A stretch of 64,000 bases of DNA, from contig NZ_BONR01000001.1 in assembly GCF_016862815.1 (NCBI RefSeq), forward strand, positions 744,001-808,000. Direction: 5' to 3'. The DNA is from Demequina activiva (GTDB lineage: Bacteria; Actinomycetota; Actinomycetes; Actinomycetales; Demequinaceae). The first letter of the stretch is position 1. The number at the start of each line of letters is the position of its first letter. Of this stretch, positions 33,853 to 39,656 are shown piece by piece. A program made the position numbers and the translations under genes. The notes below the pieces were generated by a model. It was not told the DNA's origin and searched no databases. It worked only from the letters and a program-made list of their open reading frames with translations.

Positions 33853-35024
33853 CGGAGCGCGCCGAGGAGTCCGCAGCAGACCGCCTCCAGCGGGTGCTGT
33901 ACACCGCGTCAGGCATCGGTGCGGTGGTCTTCGGAGCCCTGCTGGTGACGGGTCCCAGCGGGATCCTGGCGCAGCGCGCGTCGCTCAGCCCTTGGTTCTG
34001 GTGGTCGACCGTGGTCCTCGGGCTGCTGGTGCCGGCCTCGCTGCTGGCGATCGCCCCACTCGGCAGGGCTGCGTTGAGCCGCACCCTCGCACGCATCACC
34101 ATCGTGGGATTTCTCGGGTTGCAGGCGCTGTGGGTGCCCGCGATGACCGTGACCGTGCTGCCGCCTGGCACCACCCCGTGGATCCAGGGCATCACCGCGC
34201 TGCCGTCGACCCTCGCCGGCGCCACGTGGCGATCCCGGTGGGTGTGGGTCTTCCCGGTCGCGCAGGCGCCCATCGTCACCATCGTGCAGATCCTCTCGAG
34301 CGACCGCTCCGCCGTGGACGCGGTGCTCGACGGCGTGGGCGCGATGATCTTCTGCAGCGTCCTGACGGGAATCGCGCAGGCCGTGGTGCGAGCTGGCGAC
34401 GCGCAGGACGCCGCCGCGGAGAGGGCACGAGCCGCAGCGATGCTCGCCGCCGCCGGCGCGACCCACGAGCGCGAGAGGGCCCGCATCAATGCGATCGTGC
34501 ACGACGACATCATGTCGGTGCTGCTCGCGGCGAGCCGACCTGATGGCCCCGATGTGACGGCGCAGGCAGGCCGCGCGCTCGATGCCGTGCGGACCATCGC
34601 GGCGCCCGTGGGAGACGACTCGGGCGAGCTGCCATCGGAGCATGCGGAGGCCGCGCTGCGGGCGACGATCACGGATGCCGCAGGCGACGCCGTGTTCGTC
34701 GCAGAGCTCGAGGACGCCGGCCCGCTCCCTGCGATAGCGGTCGCGGCGGCCTCGGAGGCCGTCGCCGAGGCGCTGACGAACGTGCGACGCCATGCCGGCC
34801 CCGACGCGCATCCCACCGTGACCGCTCGCCTGGGCCACGACGGGCTCGAGGTGCGCGTCACGGACAGCGGCACGGGGTTCGATCCCTCGTCGGTGCGCCC
34901 CACACGCCTGGGCATCCGCGCATCGATCGAGGGTCGCATGGGCACCGTTCACGGCGGGCATGGCTCGGTACGCTCCGCTCCCGGTGCGGGCACCGAGGTG
35001 ACGATCACGTGGCGCCGCGCATGA
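33849..35024 (+). CDS. NarL-system sensor histidine kinase
   Basis: A 391-residue membrane kinase. Four or five N-terminal helices come first, then a coiled segment, then a HisKA_3-like box with the phospho-acceptor His in NAIVHDDIMSVL, and a HATPase_c domain: EALTNVRRHAG (N box), VTDSGTGFDPSSV and GTEVTITWR. It partners the response regulator upstream. The stimulus is unknown because the sensor part is only membrane helices. Both ends overlap neighbours by 4 nt. Confidence 0.9.
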   Translation: MTERAEESAADRLQRVLYTASGIGAVVFGALLVTGPSGILAQRASLSPWFWWSTVVLGLLVPASLLAIAPLGRAALSRTLARITIVGFLGLQALWVPAMTVTVLPPGTTPWIQGITALPSTLAGATWRSRWVWVFPVAQAPIVTIVQILSSDRSAVDAVLDGVGAMIFCSVLTGIAQAVVRAGDAQDAAAERARAAAMLAAAGATHERERARINAIVHDDIMSVLLAASRPDGPDVTAQAGRALDAVRTIAAPVGDDSGELPSEHAEAALRATITDAAGDAVFVAELEDAGPLPAIAVAAASEAVAEALTNVRRHAGPDAHPTVTARLGHDGLEVRVTDSGTGFDPSSVRPTRLGIRASIEGRMGTVHGGHGSVRSAPGAGTEVTITWRRA

Positions 35025-36082
35025 CGACGCCGATGGGCTCGCCCCCGTCGCCGGCGCCAGCGGACAACGCCGACGTCTCATCGCTGCTGTACCTGGGTTC
35101 GCCGGCCGCGAGGCTCATCCTCGCGCTGTTCGTCCTGTCGAACGCGATCTTCACGGTGGGCACCGCGGATGTGCTGAGCGCACCATGGCAGTCGTACGTC
35201 GCGATGCTCCTGGTCAGCGCAGGGGGCGTGCTGCTGCTGCGCCCCCACCCCGATCCGTTCCCGCTGCGTGACACCGCTGCGGTGCTCGCCGTCGTGGTGG
35301 TCTCCACCGCGCTGGTCGCGACCAACCTCCCAGGCGAGGGCGACCTGGGCCGGGCGTCCTGGCACCTGGGCTCGAACACCTGGCTGCTGTTCTTCCTGAC
35401 GCTGCGCCGGCGCGGGCTGTACGCGTGGGCGGGCATGGCCGCCATGGCTGCCATCACCATCGCGGCGGCCGCGTCCTCAGGACGCGGTGCCGTGTCCGGC
35501 GCGCTCATGCTGAACGCGCACATGGGAATCCTCGTCGTGGCGACTCTCTTCGCACGCACCTTGCGGCGCACAGCGCGCCGGATCGCATCCCTCGAGCGCC
35601 GGTCGATCGCTGCGGCGGCGCAGCAGGCGCGCGTCGAGACCGCCGAGGAGATACGGCGCACCCGTGCCGCGGAGCTCGCCGCAGCAGTGGTACCGCTGCT
35701 CGAGCGCATCGCGAACGGTGCTCCGGCGTCCGACGAGGAGCGACAGACCTATGCCGTCACGGAGGCGGCCCTGAGGGATGGGGTGCGGGGGCGCTCACTG
35801 ATGCTGCCCAGTGTGGTGGAGGCGGCGGCGCGTGCCCGGCGCCGCGGCGTCACGGTGACGATTCTGGACGACCGCGGGGCGCTGCCACCGGATGGCGACA
35901 GCGTGGCGCGCGTCGTCGCCGCGACGGTGGACGCGCTCGACGCCGCCAGCGACGGCACGGTCACGATACGACTCGTGCCCGCCGGGAGGAGCGTCGGCCT
36001 CACCGTGGTCGCCACTGCGGGCGATCAGGTGCGGCGCACGACGCTCGGTCCCGACGGGCACGAGCTGGAGAGATCTAGCTGA
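35021..36082 (+). CDS. Membrane protein resembling a kinase without catalytic parts
   Basis: A 353-residue protein coupled to the kinase gene (ATGA overlap). It has five or six helices, then a coiled-coil (SLERRSIAAAAQQARVETAEEIRRTRAAELAA) where a HisKA_3 domain would sit, but no acceptor His. The end (VVAATVDALDAASDGTVTIRLVPAGRSVGLTVVA) looks like a remnant HATPase fold without N or G boxes. It may be a regulatory pseudokinase modulating the kinase by heterodimerisation, which is inference. The 3' end overlaps the converging gene by 8 bp. Confidence 0.7.
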   Translation: MTTPMGSPPSPAPADNADVSSLLYLGSPAARLILALFVLSNAIFTVGTADVLSAPWQSYVAMLLVSAGGVLLLRPHPDPFPLRDTAAVLAVVVVSTALVATNLPGEGDLGRASWHLGSNTWLLFFLTLRRRGLYAWAGMAAMAAITIAAAASSGRGAVSGALMLNAHMGILVVATLFARTLRRTARRIASLERRSIAAAAQQARVETAEEIRRTRAAELAAAVVPLLERIANGAPASDEERQTYAVTEAALRDGVRGRSLMLPSVVEAAARARRRGVTVTILDDRGALPPDGDSVARVVAATVDALDAASDGTVTIRLVPAGRSVGLTVVATAGDQVRRTTLGPDGHELERSS

Positions 36083-36467
36083 GGGCCTTGGCCTTCAGTG
36101 CCTCGTACTCCTCCTGCGTGATGGTTCCAGCGTCGAGCAGCTCCTTGGCCGCCTTGATCTGGCCAGCGGGGCCGCCGACCTCCTGGACGACACCCTTGGT
36201 GTACTCGCGCTGCGCATCGCGGATGGCCGCGGCGTCGCGTGCATCGCGCCGGGCCATGCCGGAGCCGCGGGCGAACAGGTAGATGATCGATCCGATCACC
36301 GGGAGGATGACGACGAGCAGCAGCCAGCCGGTCTTGCCCCACCCGCTCAGGTCCTCGTCACGGAAGATGTCCATGATGATCCGGATGACCACCACGAAGA
36401 ACGCGATGACGATCATGAACCAGAGGGTGAAGAACAGGATCTCGAGGAAGTTCGCGAAGAAATCCAC
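36075..36467 (-). CDS. PLDc_N/SHOCT membrane protein
   Basis: A 130-residue protein. An N-terminal two-helix PLDc_N (phospholipase D nuclease N-terminal-type) domain, FFTLWFMIVIAFFVVVIRI and GWLLLVVILPVIGSIIYLF with a WGKTGW turn, is followed by a linker and a C-terminal SHOCT motif, IKAAKELLDAGTITQEEYEALKAKAL. SHOCT modules are short oligomerisation elements. Precise function unknown. Confidence 0.85.
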   Translation of the reverse strand: MDFFANFLEILFFTLWFMIVIAFFVVVIRIIMDIFRDEDLSGWGKTGWLLLVVILPVIGSIIYLFARGSGMARRDARDAAAIRDAQREYTKGVVQEVGGPAGQIKAAKELLDAGTITQEEYEALKAKALS

Positions 36468-36608
36468 GGTGTTGACTCCTTAGACGGTCTCAGGCTCCGC
36501 CTTCTGCGGCGCCGAGGACCACCCTAGCGGTGACGTGCCTGGACCAGGGGCGACACTGTCGTCACACGACAAAGGTCCCCATCGCGAACGATGAGGACCT
36601 TCGGTGAG

Positions 36609-36681
36609 CGCGCCCTGAGGGATTCGAACCCCCAACCTTCTGATCCGTAGTCAGATGCTCTATCCGTTGAGCTAAGGGCGC
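36609..36681 (-). tRNA. tRNA-Arg(ACG)
   Basis: A full cloverleaf on the minus strand: acceptor GCGCCCT pairs with AGGGCGC, the D arm contains AGCTCAACGG, the anticodon arm is TCTGA-CTACGGA-TCAGA giving anticodon ACG, and the T loop is GGTTCGAATCC. No CCA is encoded. Confidence 0.95.
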
Positions 36682-36751
36682 ATGGCCGTGATGGCCGAGT
36701 CACGAGTATACAGGCTCCCGACTCGAGGTCGAGACGGGGCTGCGCACGCGG

Positions 36752-36838
36752 CGGAGACGGTGGGATTCGAACCCACGGATGGGTAACCCCATCACATCCT
36801 TAGCAGGGATGCACTTTCGGCCGCTCAGTCACGTCTCC
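36752..36838 (-). tRNA. tRNA-Ser(GCT)
   Basis: Minus-strand class II tRNA with acceptor GGAGACG/CGTCTCC, anticodon arm CATCC-CTGCTAA-GGATG giving GCT, a long variable arm (GATGGGG...CCCATC) and T loop GGTTCGAATCC. Confidence 0.95.
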
Positions 36839-36911
36839 CGATTGGTCCACCACAGGGTACCGGTCGTCATGGGCGCGGAGCAAAGCGGCCGGCAACGCGT
36901 GGCGGGAGCGG

Positions 36912-36929
36912 GCCGATGCGAGCATCGGC
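36912..36929. repeat. Inverted pair of the GCCGATGC motif
   Basis: GCCGATGC, two bases, GCATCGGC: a perfect 8-bp stem hairpin built from two opposed copies of the window-wide motif. It lies between the tRNA-Ser(GCT) gene and the terminator of the microprotein gene. Confidence 0.75.
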
Positions 36930-36944
36930 GAGCGGGTGATCAGG

Positions 36945-36966
36945 CCGCCCGCCGACGGGCGGGCGG
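36945..36966 (-). terminator. Terminator directly after the microprotein gene
   Basis: CCGCCCGCC and GGCGGGCGG pair over 9 bp with a 4-base loop, starting 3 bp after the stop of the 21-codon ORF. This placement supports that ORF as a complete, separately transcribed gene. Confidence 0.7.
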
Positions 36967-36968
36967 TG

Positions 36969-37034
36969 TCAGCAGCAGCCGCCGCCGCCGCAGCAGCCTC
37001 CTCCGCCGCCGCAGCAGTCCAGGATGGTCGTCAT
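36969..37034 (-). CDS. Cys-Cys/Gly-repeat microprotein, 21 residues
   Basis: An ORF too short for routine gene calling. It encodes MTTILD followed by CC, five Gly, CC, four Gly and CC. The ATG at 37034 is preceded by a near-perfect ribosome site AAAGGAGGTGAGTGCG, and a terminator hairpin follows the stop at once. Six cysteines in three vicinal pairs with flexible spacers suggest binding of a soft metal ion such as Cd, Zn, Cu or As, or a substrate for thiol chemistry. It is divergent from an ArsR-family repressor that is itself rich in vicinal cysteines, and two near-identical 10-bp sites lie between them. Metal binding is inferred. Confidence 0.72.
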   Translation of the reverse strand: MTTILDCCGGGGGCCGGGGCC

Positions 37035-37051
37035 CGCACTCACCTCCTTTC

Positions 37052-37096
37052 GATATATGTCTCACCGGAAGCGTGGCGCATGTTTAGACATATGTC
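37052..37096. promoter_or_regulatory. Divergent promoter region with paired ArsR-type operators
   Basis: GACATATGTC at 37087-37096 is a perfect 10-bp palindrome. GATATATGTC at 37052-37061 differs at one base. The AT-rich sites stand out in a GC-rich region and lie between the microprotein and the ArsR gene, overlapping where both promoters must be. ArsR/SmtB proteins bind such short imperfect palindromes. The spacing of 35 bp would allow simultaneous control of both directions. Confidence 0.6.
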
Positions 37097-37119
37097 AATT
37101 GCCGTGGGAGGATGGGCGC

Positions 37120-37491
37120 ATGCCCGCCTCCCTGCCCGTGATCGACGCCACCGAGCCGCTGTGCTGCGCACCCCTGGGGTCCGCGCAGTTCGCGCCAGAC
37201 GACGACGCTGAGCAGATCGCCGCCCGCCTGCGCGCCATGGCCGACGCCAACCGGGTCCGCATCCTGCAGCAGCTGTCATGCTGCGACGGCCACGAGATGA
37301 CCACCACGGAGGTGGCCGGACTGCTCCAGGTGTCCGCCGCCACCGCGAGCCATCACCTTCACCAGCTGGAGAAGGCCGGAATGGTGGCGTCGCGACGTGA
37401 CGGCGCGCGAGTGCAGTACGGGCTGCGGCTGGACAGCGTGCGGGCCGTCGCGCACGCACTCGACGTCACGTGCGGCGCGCGCTGCTGCTGA
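37120..37491 (+). CDS. ArsR/SmtB-family transcriptional regulator
   Basis: A 123-residue winged-helix regulator: LRAMADANRVRILQQLSCCDGHEMTTTEVAGLLQVSAATASHHLHQLEKAGMVASRRDGARVQYGL is the HTH and wing. Vicinal cysteines occur at three places, LCCAP near residue 15, SCCDGH in the alpha-3 region where many ArsR sensors bind metal, and the C-terminal CGARCC. It probably represses itself and the divergent Cys-rich microprotein and releases DNA on binding a thiophilic metal. ATG 37120 follows GGGAGG. Confidence 0.88.
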   Translation: MPASLPVIDATEPLCCAPLGSAQFAPDDDAEQIAARLRAMADANRVRILQQLSCCDGHEMTTTEVAGLLQVSAATASHHLHQLEKAGMVASRRDGARVQYGLRLDSVRAVAHALDVTCGARCC

Positions 37492-37553
37492 GCTGAGCCT
37501 GGCGGCCTGCCCGGCCCTCGCATCGGCCGCACGCGCCCTGTCGTCAGCGGGAG

Positions 37554-37642
37554 CGGAGAGTGTGGGATTCGAACCCACGGAGACGCTTTAACGCCTCAAC
37601 GGTTTTCAAGACCGTCACCTTCGGCCGCTCGGTCAACTCTCC
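37554..37642 (-). tRNA. tRNA-Ser(TGA)
   Basis: Minus-strand class II tRNA: acceptor GGAGAGT/ACTCTCC, anticodon arm ACGGT-CTTGAAA-ACCGT giving TGA, long variable arm around AGGCGTTAAAGCGTCT, and T loop GGTTCGAATCC. Confidence 0.95.
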
Positions 37643-37653
37643 CGGTGCCGGCC

Positions 37654-38082
37654 TCAGCCGGCGGTGCCATTGTGCCAGCCGGCGGGAAGGCCGGGCGACA
37701 CCACGGTGAGCTCGTAGAGCTCGGCGGCCTGCGCGAGCTCCGCGTCGTAGGTCGCGACGGTGTCGATCGCTGGGTGTGCGACGGCGGCGCCCAGGTGCAG
37801 CGCCGCGAAGGGCTTGAGCACGGCCGCTGCGTGCGTCGAGACCGAGACGTTCTCGTCCGAGAAGCGGATCATCGCGATCTTGGCCCTCACCTGATCCACC
37901 ACGTCGTACGCGAGCGTCTTCTGCTCGCGCGGCATCAGCTCTGCGGCCTGGCGCAGCTCGGTCACGCCCAGCTGGGTCATCGCTACCTGGTCGATGCGCG
38001 GCACCACCCAGGCGTTCCACTCCTCGAAGTGCTTCACGCCGGGCAGGAACCTGCACAGCGCGGAGCCGTCGATGTAGATCAC
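37654..38082 (-). CDS. Orphan PIN-domain (VapC-like) protein
   Basis: A 142-residue PIN-fold nuclease-like protein. The acidic residues expected for the site are Asp5 in MIYIDGSALCRFL, Glu in GVTELRQAAE, and the late Asp residues in HPAIDTVATYDAELAQAAE. The C-terminal order VATYDAELAQAA..YELTVVSPG is typical of VapC proteins. No VapB-like antitoxin gene lies next to it: upstream is the conservon terminator and downstream a tRNA. It may act without a partner or be a remnant half of a toxin-antitoxin pair. Confidence 0.78.
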   Translation of the reverse strand: MIYIDGSALCRFLPGVKHFEEWNAWVVPRIDQVAMTQLGVTELRQAAELMPREQKTLAYDVVDQVRAKIAMIRFSDENVSVSTHAAAVLKPFAALHLGAAVAHPAIDTVATYDAELAQAAELYELTVVSPGLPAGWHNGTAG

Positions 38083-38108
38083 CGTCCCAGCGTAGCCGGG
38101 GGTGGCCA

Positions 38109-38142
38109 GCCGATGCGCACGCGCCGTTGCGCACGCATCGGC
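38109..38142 (-). terminator. Conservon terminator built from two GCCGATGC motifs
   Basis: GCCGATGCG and CGCATCGGC form a 9-bp stem, with a further GCGCA/TGCGC pairing possible in the loop, 12 bp after the cvnD stop. The only hairpin at the end of the conservon is thus an inverted pair of the over-represented motif. Confidence 0.6.
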
Positions 38143-38154
38143 CGTCTGGTGGGG

Positions 38155-38763
38155 CTACTTCTTGAGCTGCTTCATCGCGAGCTGGACCACGGCGATCAAC
38201 GCCTGCTTGGTCGCGGCCTTCTCGCGAGCGTCGGTGTACATGACCGGGACCTCGGGCGGGATGCCCAGGGCCTCGCGCACGTCCTCGAGAGTGTGACGTG
38301 CCACGCCGTCGAAGCAGTTCACGCACACGACGAACGGCACGCCGCGACCCTCGAAGTAGTCGACGGCAGGGAAGCACTGGTCGAGACGCTCGGTGTCGAC
38401 CAGGACGACGGCACCGATCGCGCCGCGCACGAGGTCGTCCCACATGAACAGGAAGCGGTCCTGGCCGGGCGTGCCGAACAGGTAGAGCCACAGAGAGCCC
38501 GGCAGCGCGATGCGGCCGAAGTCCATGGCGACGGTGGTGGTGGTCTTGCGGTCGGTCACGCCGCCGGCATCGTCGATGCCGATCGACTTCTCCGTCATGG
38601 CCGCCTCGGTGTTGAGGGGGTCGATGTCGGAGATCGAACCGATGAACGTGGTCTTGCCGACCGCGAATCCACCCGCGATCACGATCTTGACGACCGTGGG
38701 GGCTGATGTAGGCGCGGAGGTCGCGACCGCCGCGTCAGAGGGCTGCGATGCCATCGAGGACAC
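38155..38763 (-). CDS. cvnD: Conservon GTPase (CvnD)
   Basis: A 202-residue small GTPase of the bacterial conservon type. P-loop GGFAVGKTTFIG is near residue 30, switch and G3 are LWLYLFGTPGQDRFLFMWDDL, and G4 is replaced by VCVNCFDG as in other conservon GTPases. It probably cycles between GDP and GTP under control of the roadblock protein and the sensor kinase. Its start overlaps cvnC by 29 bp. Last gene of the four-gene operon. Confidence 0.92.
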   Translation of the reverse strand: MSSMASQPSDAAVATSAPTSAPTVVKIVIAGGFAVGKTTFIGSISDIDPLNTEAAMTEKSIGIDDAGGVTDRKTTTTVAMDFGRIALPGSLWLYLFGTPGQDRFLFMWDDLVRGAIGAVVLVDTERLDQCFPAVDYFEGRGVPFVVCVNCFDGVARHTLEDVREALGIPPEVPVMYTDAREKAATKQALIAVVQLAMKQLKK

Positions 38764-39130
38764 TCTCCAGGAGACTCAGGGAAAGGCCGCCGGACTCGTC
38801 GTGAGTCGACGTGTCGTCAGCCGTTCCGCCGGTGTGAATCGTCAAATGATTGTCTTCAGCAAGGTCCGTGACCAGCACCCTGACCACACCCAGCGGGAGC
38901 CGGGTGTGGGCCGAGAGCTCGGCCACGGATTGATATTCACCTGTAGCAAGCTGCAGGATCTTCTTCTTCTCAGGGGTGAGCCCCTTCAAAGCCTGGTTGT
39001 CCGACCGCGCCTCCACGAGCGCCTCCATGGGGAGGTCCTTGCTCGCGGCGCTCACGCGGCCGCCGGTCACGGCGTAGGGACGGACCGTGTAGGTCTCCTC
39101 CTCGCCGCCCGGCGTCGTCGCGTCTGTCAT
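38735..39130 (-). CDS. cvnC: Conservon DUF742 protein (CvnC)
   Basis: A 131-residue DUF742 protein with a winged-helix-like core: VRPYAVTGGRV at the start, then KKKILQLATGEYQSVAELSAHTRLPLGVVRVLVTDLAEDNHLTIH. The DUF742 family always occurs with roadblock and GTPase genes in conservons. It probably serves as an adaptor in the membrane-associated complex. A clear GGGGGAG ribosome site lies before ATG 39130. Confidence 0.92.
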   Translation of the reverse strand: MTDATTPGGEEETYTVRPYAVTGGRVSAASKDLPMEALVEARSDNQALKGLTPEKKKILQLATGEYQSVAELSAHTRLPLGVVRVLVTDLAEDNHLTIHTGGTADDTSTHDESGGLSLSLLESVLDGIAAL

Positions 39131-39142
39131 GGCAGCTCCCCC

Positions 39143-39583
39143 TTACGAGCGGGTCACGCCGTCGGTCGGAAGGTTCTGGCGCATCTCCGTGATGAGCTGC
39201 GGCGTGAGGGCGTTCTCGGTGCGCGACACCAGCAGCGTCATCTCGTAGCCCACGAGGCCCACGTCGCACGTCGAGTCAGCCGCGACGGCCAGCACCGAGC
39301 CGTTCGACACGCTCATGAGGAACAGGAACAGCTCGTCCATCTCGATGATCGACTGGCGCACCTCTCCGGCCTGCAGCTGACGCGCCGCACCGCGGGTGAG
39401 GCTGGCCATGCCGGACACGACGGCGGCGAGCGTGTCGCCGCCCGTGCGGTCCAGGTTCTTCGACATCGCCATCAGCAGGCCGTCAGCGCTCACCACAAGG
39501 GTGTGACGCGTGCCGGGCACCGTCTGAACGAAGTTGTCGAGAAGCCATCCAAAGTTGGTGGCCTCAGTGCTGAGCTCGGTCAC
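39143..39583 (-). CDS. cvnB: Conservon roadblock/LC7 protein (CvnB)
   Basis: A 146-residue roadblock/LC7-domain protein: FGWLLDNFVQTVPGTRHTLVVSADGLLMAMS, then TLAAVVSGMASLTRGAA and VLAVAADSTCDVGLVGYEMTLLV. Roadblock proteins dimerise and act on small GTPases, here presumably CvnD. The GTG at 39583 has the ribosome site AAGGAGGAG. The in-frame ATG at 39598 lies upstream of it and is less likely. Confidence 0.92.
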   Translation of the reverse strand: MTELSTEATNFGWLLDNFVQTVPGTRHTLVVSADGLLMAMSKNLDRTGGDTLAAVVSGMASLTRGAARQLQAGEVRQSIIEMDELFLFLMSVSNGSVLAVAADSTCDVGLVGYEMTLLVSRTENALTPQLITEMRQNLPTDGVTRS

Positions 39584-39656
39584 AGCTCCTCCTTGCAATT
39601 CCCGCTCCCTCGATGGAGCGAATTCTCGATAGTGGGGATCGTACTGGTGCGGTGGC

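Noticed and set aside
36960-37030. Trinucleotide (GCC/GCA) repeat expansion
   Set aside because: The repetition is explained by Gly and Cys codons of the microprotein, with a ribosome site and a terminator around it.
36600-37650. tRNA-associated integration site
   Set aside because: Three intact tRNA genes but no duplicated tRNA 3' end, integrase or foreign block adjacent.
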